Assembly (NCBI GenBank): GCA_964480365.1
Contig: CAYZPM010000001.1
Span: forward strand, 1-64,000
DNA: 64,000 nt
DNA from: CAIQPV01 sp964480365
GTDB lineage: Bacteria > Pseudomonadota > Gammaproteobacteria > Burkholderiales > Gallionellaceae
Direction of reading: 5' to 3'
The notes beneath the pieces are model-generated. The model searched no databases and had not been told where the DNA came from. It was given only the letters and a program-made list of their open reading frames with translations. Below, one piece after another: positions 31,131 to 39,804 of this stretch; position 1 is the first letter of the stretch, and each line of letters starts with the position of its first letter. Both the position numbers and the translations under genes were made by a program.

Positions 31131-31879
31131 ACTGCCAACTGATTGCCAACAAGTTCGCTTTCGATTGCACCCCGCTTTTGACCACCAAGGGCGAGGAGGC
31201 GTTTGAACTCGGTACGCCATTTGCCTTTGCTGATGGCGCTGCCATCAATGTGTATGCTATTCCGCATGGCGATACGCTGGAATTGACCGATAACGGCGAT
31301 ACGATGCTGCATCTCACCGGCATGGGTATGGCTGCTTGGCATAAAAACAAATTGGTATCGTTACAACGTAGCATTGAACCTCATGGCCTTACGTTTACAG
31401 AACAAGGCGAAATCAAGGGTTATGGAAAAGCCGACCATGCGGCTTTGCTAATTGCACAATTCATTAGTGGGATTCTCGCCGTAGCTCAAATGGAGCGCAC
31501 TACTTTGGGCGTGCCGGACAAGGCCGATAATCTGGCTGATGAGGTGGAAATGCTGTTGAGAAGTTGGAAACCCCAACTTACGCTTGTGCGCGCCCCTCAT
31601 GTAAAAGGTATTTCGGGTCACGAATACGGTTTTGATTTTATGCTCGGCGATGAATTGGTTGATGTCCTCGGCCCTCACCATAACGCCACTGGCGGTGTTA
31701 TGCGCAAACTAGGCGATGTGTTAAGTGCTCCGGGAGAGCATAAAGCCTTGGTCATTGTAGATGACCGCATGGAACCTGAGCGAGCCGAAACTGAATTGCA
31801 GATCATCGCAATGCTGGCTCGCGCCATGCCGCTTTCGAAACTAATGTCGAAGCACCCGACAACGTCGCAACTGCATTAG
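31127..31879 (+). CDS. DUF1828/DUF1829 domain protein
   Basis: 250 residues. The N-terminal half fits DUF1828 (INVYAIPHGDTLELTDNGDT), and the C-terminal part (about 130-240; GISGHEYGFDFMLGDELVDV, DRMEPERAETELQIIAMLAR) fits DUF1829. The domains have no established function; they recur in accessory regions beside restriction and toxin genes. It ends a run of four tightly packed plus-strand genes starting with the MmeI-like enzyme. The domain call rests on remembered patterns. Confidence 0.65.
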   Translation: MNCQLIANKFAFDCTPLLTTKGEEAFELGTPFAFADGAAINVYAIPHGDTLELTDNGDTMLHLTGMGMAAWHKNKLVSLQRSIEPHGLTFTEQGEIKGYGKADHAALLIAQFISGILAVAQMERTTLGVPDKADNLADEVEMLLRSWKPQLTLVRAPHVKGISGHEYGFDFMLGDELVDVLGPHHNATGGVMRKLGDVLSAPGEHKALVIVDDRMEPERAETELQIIAMLARAMPLSKLMSKHPTTSQLH

Positions 31880-31926
31880 CCGTGTGGGCATGCTTTCCCC
31901 ATGAACCGCTGTGGGACGATGAAACT

Positions 31927-32229
31927 CTATGCGGCCTTGAGTTGATGTATGTGGCCGTAGTCGCCTTGCCGCTCCAGCGTCCATACGTCCACCGCTTGCT
32001 GCATCCTTAACCAGAGCCCAGCGCCATTGCCCAGCAGCTTGCCCAACCGGATCGCCATGTCTGGCGTAACTGGCCTGCGCTCATGCAGGATCTCGGATAC
32101 GGTACGGCGCGACACGCCCAGCCGTTCAGCAAATTCCCCTTGAGTGATTCCCAGCTCTGGCAACACGATTTCGCGCAGCAGTGCGCCTGGGTGAGAGGGT
32201 GCGCGTTGTTTGTTTCGCAAAGTATTCAT
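31927..32229 (-). CDS. higA: HigA-family antitoxin
   Basis: 100 residues. It contains the XRE helix-turn-helix of HigA: HPGALLREIVLPELGITQGE, FAERLGVSRRTVSEIL, and the C-terminal GLWLRMQQAVDVW. HigA binds and neutralises HigB and represses the operon. Its ATG overlaps the higB stop (ATGA), so the pair is coupled, with the toxin first. Confidence 0.93.
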   Translation of the reverse strand: MNTLRNKQRAPSHPGALLREIVLPELGITQGEFAERLGVSRRTVSEILHERRPVTPDMAIRLGKLLGNGAGLWLRMQQAVDVWTLERQGDYGHIHQLKAA

Positions 32230-32507
32230 CAGTGGTAATCCTCCAAGTCCAAAATATAGGCATCGCCGTTTTCAAACTCGAACGTGATGCGCCAATTAGC
32301 CGACACTCTCACGCTCCACAGGTTGCGCTTGTCGCCTTTCAAGCGATGCAGGCGGAAACCGGGCATGTCCAACTCGTTTACCTGTTCCGCTGCGTCTATT
32401 GCATCAAGCATCAGGGTGATACGGGGCGCGTAGTCCGTCTGCACACCACTGGCGCTGCCCTTGTTAAATAACCGCTCAAGCCCTTTGTGTTTGAAGCTCT
32501 TAATCAT
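32229..32507 (-). CDS. higB: HigB-family toxin (RelE-like mRNA interferase)
   Basis: 92 residues. Typical family segments are FKHKGLERLF, MPGFRLHRLKGDKRNLWSVR and NWRITFEFENGDAYILDLED, with the basic residues that cut mRNA on the ribosome. The pair lies at the end of the defence-like island. The promoter is immediately upstream and carries a perfect operator-like palindrome (32515-32533). Confidence 0.92.
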   Translation of the reverse strand: MIKSFKHKGLERLFNKGSASGVQTDYAPRITLMLDAIDAAEQVNELDMPGFRLHRLKGDKRNLWSVRVSANWRITFEFENGDAYILDLEDYH

Positions 32508-32514
32508 GGCATAT

Positions 32515-32538
32515 TGTAACTCAATAAGTTACATTGTC
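32515..32538 (-). promoter_or_regulatory. higBA promoter with operator palindrome
   Basis: On the minus strand, TTGACA (32533-32538) and a TACAAT -10 are spaced by 16 bases. The palindrome TGTAACT-CAATA-AGTTACA (32515-32533) fills the spacer and the -10. The -10 is only about 5 bases from the higB ATG, so the mRNA may be leaderless. Confidence 0.6.
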
Positions 32539-32559
32539 AATTATCCTAAAAACGGCAAT

Positions 32560-32695
32560 TCATCCACGAAAAACACGAAAGGCACGAAATAAATCAAAAT
32601 CTTATTTGCGCTCAATCATTCACCTTTCGGGTGATAATCCAACTCTTTCTATCGAGTTGAATTTTTTCGTGTATTTTCGTGCCTTTCGTGGACAA
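32560..32695. repeat. Inverted dispersed repeat (CCACGAAA...TTTCGTGG)
   Basis: The left arm has CCACGAAAAACACGAAAGGC near 32563 and the right arm has CGTGCCTTTCGTGG near 32678-32692; they are nearly complementary over about 30 bp. An inner hairpin (CACCTTTCGGGTG) lies between them. The small open frames across it are by-products. This is a common non-coding repeat type. Confidence 0.6.
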
Positions 32696-32752
32696 CTGCT
32701 TTTTCTAGGATTATCCGAATTAAGGCGGATTGCTACGGACAACAAACCAAGC

Positions 32753-32779
32753 ATAAAGCCCGCTGGAAGCGGGCTTTAT
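32753..32779 (-). terminator. Bidirectional-looking terminator after tRNA-Met
   Basis: ATAAAGCCCGCT / AAGCGGGCTTTAT form a 12-bp stem with a 2-3 base loop. It lies about 30 bp past the 3' end of the tRNA gene on the minus strand. Confidence 0.65.
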
Positions 32780-32811
32780 AGATGTTACTGAACTGCTCTG
32801 AAACGGTATTT

Positions 32812-32888
32812 TGGTGGTGATAGGTGGATTTGAACCACCGACCTCAGCGTTATGAGTGCTGCGCTCTAACCACCTGAGCTATATCACC
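32812..32888 (-). tRNA. tRNA-Met (anticodon CAT)
   Basis: A 77-base cloverleaf on the minus strand. Acceptor GGTGATA / TATCACC is followed by A and an encoded CCA. The D arm is AGCTCAGGTGGTTAGAGC, the anticodon loop CTCATAA gives CAT, and the T arm GGTGG-TTCAAAT-CCACC is intact. It could be elongator Met or, if modified to lysidine, the Ile-AUA tRNA; the anticodon alone cannot separate them. Confidence 0.92.
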
Positions 32889-32937
32889 ATGAGTCCTGTC
32901 GGAGAGGGCGGCATTCTCCTGATTTAAGCGCCGTTTG

Positions 32938-33615
32938 TCAATTCGGTTTGGTGCATTCTGCTGCATCAAGTTCGCTGTCCGGAAAATCTTTTTGCAGGAG
33001 CGCCACTTTTGCCGTCACTGCCGCATCCGGGTCTTTCAGTACGAACACTGTGAACATGCGTTTGCTCGTCCGCTCACCCACTTTAGCCGATTCCACGCCT
33101 TTAGCCTTGATGCTTTCACGAAATTTACGCGCCGCTTCTTCGGTCTTGAACACGCCCAGAGAAATAGCATTCCGCCATTTTCCGGCATCCTGCACAACGA
33201 AATATTCCTCCAGTCCAAGCGCCTTGATCTGAGCGACTTTCTTCTCCACTTCGGCGCTATTCTTCAGCGGCGCTAGATACACCCAGTATCCAATAGTATG
33301 TTCCACTTGCCGTTGCATGAGGTTATTGCCCAGTTTCAAAGCGGATAAGGCCGCCGTTGCACGGGTAAGGTCGCTACCGGAAAAATCGCCCCACTCCATG
33401 CAGGCAGAGGCTGCCTTCACTACGGGCGGTACGGATGCGGGCTGTACGGAGGAGACTGACGAAATCGCAGCGGGCAACAGTTTGATCTTTTCCGCGTTAA
33501 GCGACGGCTGGGGTTGCAGGTTTTTGCTATCACCCGCCCCGCCGTCCCATTGCATGAACGCAAAGAATGCCAGACTGGCCAGAAGCAATAATCCAAATAG
33601 CCACTTCACAATCAT
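32938..33615 (-). CDS. Inner-membrane SPOR-domain-like protein
   Basis: 225 residues. One N-terminal membrane helix (WLFGLLLLASLAFFAFM) is followed by a Pro/Ser-rich linker and a C-terminal SPOR-like domain (YWVYLAPLKNSAEVEKKVAQ, NAISLGVFKTEEAARKFRES, and a Val/Phe-rich strand near FTVFVLKD). SPOR domains bind denuded peptidoglycan at division sites. The start ATGA overlaps the coaX stop; the order birA-coaX-SPOR is common in Betaproteobacteria, so it is part of that operon. Confidence 0.85.
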   Translation of the reverse strand: MIVKWLFGLLLLASLAFFAFMQWDGGAGDSKNLQPQPSLNAEKIKLLPAAISSVSSVQPASVPPVVKAASACMEWGDFSGSDLTRATAALSALKLGNNLMQRQVEHTIGYWVYLAPLKNSAEVEKKVAQIKALGLEEYFVVQDAGKWRNAISLGVFKTEEAARKFRESIKAKGVESAKVGERTSKRMFTVFVLKDPDAAVTAKVALLQKDFPDSELDAAECTKPN

Positions 33616-34346
33616 ATCGCCCCCTGTTTTTGTAAACTTTCCTGCCCAATTATTTGCAAGCCTTGCAACACCAGGTTATCCACCCGCAGCAGCGGCATCC
33701 TGAGATGAGTCTGCACGTTGTCAGCCGCACCTCCACTCAGCAAACAGCGCGCGCCAAGAACATTGAGCAAGCTGAACTGTTGGCGGATGGCGCCCACGGT
33801 AGCCTGGATTGTGCCGCTGGCAATGGCGTCGGCGGTGTTGCGAGGGAATTCGCTCCAATTCCCTTCCGCCGCCTCCAATTGCGCGGTGCCTGCCGCCAAG
33901 CTGTGCCGCATCATATCCACACCCGGCAAGATCAGGCCGCCGAGAAATTCGCCTGCGCCCGACAGAGCGTCTATCGTTGTCGCCGTGCCGCAACTCACCA
34001 CAAGGCAGGCCGCGCGCTCATGATGCCACGCCGCGATGAGCGCCGCCCAGCGGTCGCTGCCGAGTTGCGCGGGTTGATCATAAGCATTGCGCACGCCACA
34101 TTGTTCTGCACTGGCGCTGATGAACTCCACCGGACATTGCCATGCTGCACAGGCTGCGCGAACTTGTTGCGCCGCCTCATCTCCCGCAACATTGGATACC
34201 AGAATTTTATGCGGACGCGGCAAGGTTGAAAATGCCTGCCGCAACACGAGCCATTCGGTGATGCCTGCCGCGCCCTGCCGCTGCCACTGGCCGTCTTCCA
34301 CCTGCGCCCATTTAATGCGGCTGTTGCCGACATCAAGCAGTAGCAT
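33612..34346 (-). CDS. coaX: Type III pantothenate kinase
   Basis: 244 residues from ATG 34346 (MLLLDVGNSRIKWAQ). ASKHA-fold motifs: DVGNSRIK (phosphate 1), GSDRWAALIAAW, CGTATTIDALSG (phosphate 2) and GGLILPG. It phosphorylates pantothenate in the first step of coenzyme A synthesis. It lies downstream of birA, overlapping it by 14 bp. A longer frame to 34580 runs backward through birA and is rejected. Confidence 0.95.
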   Translation of the reverse strand: MLLLDVGNSRIKWAQVEDGQWQRQGAAGITEWLVLRQAFSTLPRPHKILVSNVAGDEAAQQVRAACAAWQCPVEFISASAEQCGVRNAYDQPAQLGSDRWAALIAAWHHERAACLVVSCGTATTIDALSGAGEFLGGLILPGVDMMRHSLAAGTAQLEAAEGNWSEFPRNTADAIASGTIQATVGAIRQQFSLLNVLGARCLLSGGAADNVQTHLRMPLLRVDNLVLQGLQIIGQESLQKQGAI

Positions 34347-35391
34347 GACCCACGCTCCGCAAACTGACCTCGCCCACGTTAAATCTCTTGATTTCCTGCA
34401 TCGTCTCCAGCTCCAGTGCACCATCATCCCCCACGCCGCGAACGATGCCTGATATACGGCTGCCATCTGGAAGTAGCAATTGTACCGTCTGATCCTGCAT
34501 GCCGTGATAGCTTTGCCATTCCGCGCGCAATGCGGAAAAACCATGCGCGGCAAACTCGCGCAGCACGCCATCCAGTTCAAGCAATATTACCGCAAGCAGA
34601 TGATTGCGCTCCGGCACTGTCGGCGATGTCGGCTCCTCGGCCAGCATCTCTACCAGACTGGTTACGGGCTGGCCGATCTGGCGCAATACCTGCTGCTGCA
34701 AAGACAGGTTAAGGCCTATGCCGATTACCACCGCGCTCGGCCCCAGCATGTCGCCCTGCACTTCGATCAGTATCCCAGCCAATTTTCCCTTGCCTCCCAG
34801 CACATCGTTCGGCCATTTCAGTTGTGCGCTTTTGATACCCAGAACACGCAAAGCGCGAATCAACGCCACGCCTGCCGCGAGACTCAAACCGGACAGCGCC
34901 GACAGGCCGCAGTCGAAGCGCCACAACAGCGAGAAAGTCAGCGCGTTGCCCAAGCCGGAATGCCATGTGCGCCCTAGCCGCCCGCGACCGCCGCTTTGCC
35001 ATTCCACCGCCAACACGCTGCCGCCAGGCACCCCCCCGTTTGCGACATCCCCTCTGGCGCGTTGCAACAGCAGGGTATTGCTGGAAGTAGCGCTATCGAG
35101 AATTTCAATCTGGAAATTATGACTCCGTTCACCCATATGGCTGGCAATACGACGGGCATCCAGCCATTGCGGCGGATGGCTCAGGCAGTAGCCGCGACCG
35201 CGCACGCTGTATAACTTCAGGCCATAGCTTTCTACCCCGCGCAGGGCATTGCTCACGCTGGCGCGGGAAATTCCCAACTGCTGCGCCAGCACTTCTCCGG
35301 AATGAAACTCGCCATCCGCCAACAAACGCAACAGGGTGAAGGTCAGCGCACCAGGCGCTTGCGGTTGCGAAATATCCATGGCGGTTTTCAT
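34333..35391 (-). CDS. birA: Biotin-protein ligase/biotin operon repressor BirA
   Basis: 352 residues. The N-terminal winged helix (about 15-70; SGEVLAQQLGISRASVSNAL) suggests a regulatory form. The ligase core contains GRGRLGRTW, the biotin/AMP loop, and KWPNDVLGGKGKLAGILIE. The C-terminal SH3-like domain ends it. It attaches biotin to the carboxylase carrier protein and may repress biotin genes. Its ATG overlaps the stop of the patatin gene (ATGA), so translation is coupled. Confidence 0.95.
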   Translation of the reverse strand: MKTAMDISQPQAPGALTFTLLRLLADGEFHSGEVLAQQLGISRASVSNALRGVESYGLKLYSVRGRGYCLSHPPQWLDARRIASHMGERSHNFQIEILDSATSSNTLLLQRARGDVANGGVPGGSVLAVEWQSGGRGRLGRTWHSGLGNALTFSLLWRFDCGLSALSGLSLAAGVALIRALRVLGIKSAQLKWPNDVLGGKGKLAGILIEVQGDMLGPSAVVIGIGLNLSLQQQVLRQIGQPVTSLVEMLAEEPTSPTVPERNHLLAVILLELDGVLREFAAHGFSALRAEWQSYHGMQDQTVQLLLPDGSRISGIVRGVGDDGALELETMQEIKRFNVGEVSLRSVGHATA

Positions 35392-36572
35392 TGCGTCGCA
35401 CTGTCTGCCGCACCTGCGCCATGCCCTTTGGCCTCATGTTTTTGGGCAAGAAAAGCCAGAATTTCTTCCTTGCGCTTTATGGCATCCTGATATCCCAACT
35501 CGATCAGCGCACGGCAGAAACCCTTGTCGAACAACAGATAGCTCACCAGATTCGCTCCGCTACGCCGCATCGCACCCACCCCGCGCAGCAGGAAACGGAT
35601 AGTCCACGGCAAATTGGTGCGATAACGTTCGGCCAGCCTGTCGATAGGCTGGCTGGGCGCAATCACCAGCACATCAACATGACGTAAATTAATTGCGTCC
35701 CTGACATTTTCCGGCATCAGACTGACGATGCGGTTGATGCGCTGCAAGCGTTCCAGGTCAACTTCCATGCTGTCGAGAAAAATGCTGTTCAGCGCATGGC
35801 CGGCAATATGCGCCAACGAGGGATAGTCAGCCATCTGCCTGCGCCTGGGCACTTCCGGTCCGCCCTGCCCCAGTCCGATAACCAATATGCGATTCGCTCC
35901 CAGATGCAGCGCAGAACTGATCGGCGCAATCTGGCGCATCGAACCGTCACCGAAATATTCGCGGTGTATACGCACTGCCGGAAAAATAAACGGCAATGCC
36001 GAGGAAGCCAACAAAAGCTGTGCATCAATTTTGGAGGGAATACCCACGCGGCGCGCCCGCCGCCAAGGCTGGATACCCTTTGCGCCTTGGTAGAAAGTTA
36101 CCGACTGTCCCGAGCCATAACCTGATGCAGTGATGCTCACTGCATAGAGTAATCCGGCATCTATGTTTTCCTGAATTTTCTCGCAAGGCAAGGTTTCATT
36201 CAGCAAATTCACCAACGGTGTATTGTCCAGCAGCGACACCCGGTTCAGTTTGTTGATGCCCATCGCGCTCAACAATAAGCCAGCAAACCAACGGGCACTG
36301 TTATTAAATACGCCGACCGGATCGGAACGGTAAATATCCTCGACCTGGAAGTTTTTCCAGATATTGCTGAGATATTGCACCCCCCTGCGAAAGTTCTGCG
36401 CATTCACCGCCAAGGTGGCGGCATTAAGCGCGCCTGCCGATGTGCCGCAAATGATAGGGAAGGGATTATGTGAGTGGCGCGGCAACATCTCGGTAATCGC
36501 TTTCAACACGCCCACCTGATAAGCGGCGCGCGCACCGCCGCCGGACAGAATCAGAGCCAGCTTGTGTCCCAT
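35388..36572 (-). CDS. Patatin-like phospholipase
   Basis: 394 residues from ATG 36572 (MGHKLALILSGGGARAAYQ). The oxyanion loop GGGARAAYQ, the nucleophile motif GTSAGALNA (Ser) and the catalytic Asp in EYFGDGSMRQ are all present, so a Ser-Asp dyad is intact. Patatin-like proteins hydrolyse acyl chains from lipids. Most related bacterial proteins are cytosolic or membrane-associated. The upstream 159 bp of open frame lacks conserved residues and overlaps the next gene's region, so it is left out. Confidence 0.92.
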   Translation of the reverse strand: MGHKLALILSGGGARAAYQVGVLKAITEMLPRHSHNPFPIICGTSAGALNAATLAVNAQNFRRGVQYLSNIWKNFQVEDIYRSDPVGVFNNSARWFAGLLLSAMGINKLNRVSLLDNTPLVNLLNETLPCEKIQENIDAGLLYAVSITASGYGSGQSVTFYQGAKGIQPWRRARRVGIPSKIDAQLLLASSALPFIFPAVRIHREYFGDGSMRQIAPISSALHLGANRILVIGLGQGGPEVPRRRQMADYPSLAHIAGHALNSIFLDSMEVDLERLQRINRIVSLMPENVRDAINLRHVDVLVIAPSQPIDRLAERYRTNLPWTIRFLLRGVGAMRRSGANLVSYLLFDKGFCRALIELGYQDAIKRKEEILAFLAQKHEAKGHGAGAADSATQ

Positions 36573-36588
36573 TCTTAGCCTGCGGCCA

Positions 36589-36855
36589 TCAGGAAGTTCC
36601 CAGATCGCCCGGCGACACCTCTGCGTGTACGCTTTCGAGCGCCTCTTGCAAGGTTTCTTCGGGCAATTCGTTGACCAATGTAGACAACATTTCTGCGGCT
36701 TCGGCGGCTTCCGTCGGCAAGTCGCGGCCATCGGTGTTGGCCATCAGCACGGCTGCCGCGCCCGCCACCTTGAGCAAACGGGTACGTTCACTCATCAGCA
36801 TTTCCATCTCCTCGCGGAGCATGGAGAGTTCTTGCTTGTTCAATTGATCCGGCAT
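36589..36855 (-). CDS. Unknown small acidic protein
   Basis: 88 residues from ATG 36855, with AAGGGG just upstream. A helical N terminus (QLNKQELSMLREEMEMLMSE) precedes an Ala-rich segment and an acidic C-terminal half (LSTLVNELPEETLQEALESV). The family was not recognised. It lies 16 bp upstream of the patatin gene and is likely its operon partner. Confidence 0.62.
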   Translation of the reverse strand: MPDQLNKQELSMLREEMEMLMSERTRLLKVAGAAAVLMANTDGRDLPTEAAEAAEMLSTLVNELPEETLQEALESVHAEVSPGDLGTS

Positions 36856-37029
36856 ATTGATCCCCTTAATAATGTCTATACGGATTATAACGCACGACCT
36901 TCCAATCAACTCTTAACATAGCAATGTAACAAACAGGGTACAATGCACTCCATTGAATTAAAACTTTTTTTGCCGGACCCTCCCCCTCATTGATTGAACT
37001 TACCCAGCCTGGCCTGGTCACATTCGCTG

Positions 37030-37908
37030 ATGAAAAAAATTGAACTCATAGGCGGCGAACACGCCGTCCTGCTAATCCACGGCTTGCAAGGCACGCCGAT
37101 CGAGATGCAATCCATCGCCAAGCGCCTGCACAAGGCGGGCTACAGCGTACACGTTCCGCACTTCAAGGGCTATGGCTACTCAACGCGAGACAGCGCGCAT
37201 TCGGTCACGCCGTGGCGCGATTGGCGCGGTCAAGTGCTGCACGAACTGCGCGGCATGAAGCGCCAGTACAAGACCGTCTCCGTCGGCGGATTGTGTATAG
37301 GCGCGGTGCTGGCGCTGAGCGTAGCGGAAGAAGCCAGCGCTTCAATCAGCGGGCTGTCGCTGCTCTCCACCACTCTGTTCTACGATGGCTGGAGCATCCC
37401 CTGGTACCGTTTCATGCTGCCGCTCGGCTATTACACACCGTTCCGTCATATCTACAAATACAAGGGTCGCCAGCCATTTGGCATCAAAAACGAAAAACTG
37501 CAACAATGGCTAATCCGCGAGGTGAACCACAAAGCTTCCGCCATTGCCGCCGCCGCCAATCTTAGCCTCCCCGCCATCCACGAGGCCGAACTGCTGATCA
37601 AGTCGGTCAAGCGCAACCTGTACAAGGTGACCGCCCCTGTGCTTGTTATCCATGCCATCGAGGATGATATTTCTACGCTACGCAGTGCCGATTTCGTTGT
37701 TAACCATATCGGCTCCGATAAGGTGCACAAGATCATGCTGCATGACAGCTATCATCTCATCACCATGGATAACGAGCGCGAATTGGTGGCCGACGAGACG
37801 ATCAAGTTTTTTGATGACCTTGCCGGGAAGCGCACGCTCGGCTTGGGCGATGATAACCGACCCGTGGTATCATCCGCGCCGCGCTTAAGCCTCGTACGCG
37901 CCGCATAA
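37030..37908 (+). CDS. Alpha/beta hydrolase with Cys nucleophile motif
   Basis: 292 residues from ATG 37030; a TTG at 36994 is an alternative start. The fold shows HGLQGTPIEMQSIAKRL after strand 3, the nucleophile elbow GGLCIGAVL (GxCxG in place of GxSxG), the acid HAIEDDIS and the His in DSYHLITMDNE. The carboxylesterase (Est30-like) pattern is otherwise intact. A Cys at the elbow is seen in dienelactone hydrolases. It lies directly upstream of acyl-carrier-protein and ketosynthase genes, suggesting acyl transfer or hydrolysis in the same pathway. Confidence 0.85.
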   Translation: MKKIELIGGEHAVLLIHGLQGTPIEMQSIAKRLHKAGYSVHVPHFKGYGYSTRDSAHSVTPWRDWRGQVLHELRGMKRQYKTVSVGGLCIGAVLALSVAEEASASISGLSLLSTTLFYDGWSIPWYRFMLPLGYYTPFRHIYKYKGRQPFGIKNEKLQQWLIREVNHKASAIAAAANLSLPAIHEAELLIKSVKRNLYKVTAPVLVIHAIEDDISTLRSADFVVNHIGSDKVHKIMLHDSYHLITMDNERELVADETIKFFDDLAGKRTLGLGDDNRPVVSSAPRLSLVRAA

Positions 37909-37941
37909 GATAGATTATATAAACACCGCGAACAGAAAAAC

Positions 37942-38190
37942 ATGAGCACACTGCAAACAATACAGCGCATGATGGTGGAGCAATTCGAACTGAAGGCAGA
38001 AGACCTCACGCCCGATGCTCAACTTGAGGCGCTTGGGCTGGATTCGCTGTCGGTAATCGAATTCATGTTCAACATCGAAGATGAATTCCACATCAAGCTG
38101 CCGGACGAACGGGTCGAAATCAAGTCTATCCAGGACATCGCCAGCATCGTAGAGCGCCTGGTGTCAGAACAACAAAAAGCTGCATCCTAA
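37942..38190 (+). CDS. Acyl carrier protein
   Basis: 82 residues with the phosphopantetheine site GLDSLS (Ser 35) and the usual four-helix pattern (TIQRMMVEQFELKAEDLTPD, VIEFMFNIEDEFHIKLPDE). It carries acyl intermediates. It is not the main fatty-acid acpP, which normally lies in the fab operon; here it pairs with the downstream ketosynthase, 13 bp away, and an upstream hydrolase. Confidence 0.93.
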   Translation: MSTLQTIQRMMVEQFELKAEDLTPDAQLEALGLDSLSVIEFMFNIEDEFHIKLPDERVEIKSIQDIASIVERLVSEQQKAAS

Positions 38191-38203
38191 ATCAAATAGC
38201 ACC

Positions 38204-39442
38204 GTGACCCGCCGCGTCGTCATCACCGGACTGGGAGTTTTTTCCCCGGTCGGCAAAAATCCAGCCGAATTCTTCGGCAACCTGATGGCTGGACGCTCCG
38301 GTATTGGACACCTGCAAGCCGAGTTCACCGAAAAACTTTCCATGCGCATCGCCGCGCAGGTGCGGGGATACAACCCCGCCGATCATTTTTCCAGAATCAA
38401 ACTCTCCGGCATTGAGCGCTTCAGCCAGTTCGCGCTGATCGCGGCGGAACAGGCGGTAAAAGATGCGCAACTCGAACTGGCGGAACACGAACTGCCGCGC
38501 TCCGGCGTCTATCTGGGTACCGGCATGGGCGGCGCAAGCACACTGGAAGAAGGTTACGTCGAAGTGTTCCAGCGCGAAATACCGCGCATCAAACCCTTGA
38601 GTGTGCTGCTGGGGATGAACAACGCGGCAGCCTCGCATCTGTCGCTCGCCTACCATCTGCAAGGCCCCAATGTTACTTACTCCACGGCCTGTTCTTCGTC
38701 CGCCATCGCCATCGGCGAAGCTTACCGTAAAATCAAGGATGGCTACGCCGATGTCATGTTTGCAGGCGGTTCGGAAGCCATGCTCACCCACGGCGTAATG
38801 AAAGCATGGGAAGCGCTACGCACGCTGGCGCAGGAAGATGCCGCCGACCCGACTGCCTCATGCAAACCGTTCGCCAAAGATCGCAGCGGGCTGGTGCTGG
38901 GTGAAGGTGCGGCGGTGCTGGTGCTGGAAGATGCCGAACGCGCTGTCCAGCGCGGTGCGCGCATCTATGCGGAAATCGCCGGTTACGACTGCTCCTCGGA
39001 CGCCAGCCACATCGCCAAGCCGGACGCAACCGGACAGACGCGGGCGATACTTAACGCATTGCGCGATGCCCGAATGCAGCCGCAGGACATCCACTACATC
39101 AACGCACACGGCACGGCCACACTGGCTGGCGACATCGAAGAAACCAAAGCCATCAAACAGGCGTTCGGCGACCACGCCTACCGCGTGCCGGTCAGTTCCA
39201 CCAAGTCCATGCACGGTCATTTGATGGGCGCAACCGGCGCAGTGGAATTCATGGTCGCCGTGTTGGCGCTGCAACACAGCGCCATCCCCCCCACCATCAA
39301 CCTGCACCATCCCGACCCGGAATGCGATCTCGATTACGTGCCTAATGTGGGACGCCGCGATGTCGAATTGAATGCAGTGATGTCCAACTCCTTCGCCTTC
39401 GGCGGCAGCAACGCGGTGCTGATTGCAAAGCGCTTTTCGTAG
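38204..39442 (+). CDS. Beta-ketoacyl-ACP synthase (FabF-like)
   Basis: 412 residues starting with GTG at 38204. The catalytic triad is clear: Cys in STACSSSAIAIG, His in NAHGTATLAGD, His in STKSMHGHLMGATG. FabF-type enzymes extend acyl-ACP chains. Its place after a dedicated ACP and a hydrolase suggests a separate lipid or secondary-metabolite pathway, not bulk fatty-acid synthesis. It converges on the YkgJ gene. Confidence 0.93.
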   Translation: MTRRVVITGLGVFSPVGKNPAEFFGNLMAGRSGIGHLQAEFTEKLSMRIAAQVRGYNPADHFSRIKLSGIERFSQFALIAAEQAVKDAQLELAEHELPRSGVYLGTGMGGASTLEEGYVEVFQREIPRIKPLSVLLGMNNAAASHLSLAYHLQGPNVTYSTACSSSAIAIGEAYRKIKDGYADVMFAGGSEAMLTHGVMKAWEALRTLAQEDAADPTASCKPFAKDRSGLVLGEGAAVLVLEDAERAVQRGARIYAEIAGYDCSSDASHIAKPDATGQTRAILNALRDARMQPQDIHYINAHGTATLAGDIEETKAIKQAFGDHAYRVPVSSTKSMHGHLMGATGAVEFMVAVLALQHSAIPPTINLHHPDPECDLDYVPNVGRRDVELNAVMSNSFAFGGSNAVLIAKRFS

Positions 39443-39445
39443 CCG

Positions 39446-39778
39446 TCATTCCAGCTCACAAATCTCAATATCCGAATCACATCCCTTCCTCGCAGCGATT
39501 CGAGTGGCGATGAACGCACCCATCCATCGCCTGAAAACCTTCGGGATGAAACGTGAATAGCAATCGGGTTGCACCACCATGCCACAGGCGTAGCGACTGC
39601 TCTCCTCCTGCCACAACAGCGCACGGCACCGTCCCTTGCGCTGAAATAAAAAAAGGTACGCAACCGGACAAGGCTCCGCCGCGCAGCAGACTCCACACCC
39701 GTTGCATGGTGCGCCAAGACCGGGCTTGGGTGGGGCGTGTTCATGCAGTTCGATAGTTTGAAACTGCGGGGCTGTCAT
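39446..39778 (-). CDS. YkgJ-family cysteine-cluster protein
   Basis: 110 residues. The N-terminal cysteine box PCNGCGVCCAAEPC is the Zn/Fe chelating signature of the family. Another Cys pair (CGMVVQPDC) lies further on. The metal and role are unknown; the family is common in Betaproteobacteria. It converges with the ketosynthase gene, 3 bp apart. Confidence 0.85.
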   Translation of the reverse strand: MTAPQFQTIELHEHAPPKPGLGAPCNGCGVCCAAEPCPVAYLFLFQRKGRCRALLWQEESSRYACGMVVQPDCYSRFIPKVFRRWMGAFIATRIAARKGCDSDIEICELE

Positions 39779-39804
39779 TTTTGTGATTGATACTCGCAGT
39801 TAGT

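Noticed and set aside
32534..32791. 85-codon frame upstream of tRNA-Met
   Set aside because: It translates the CACGAAA/TTTCGTG inverted repeat and the tRNA terminator.
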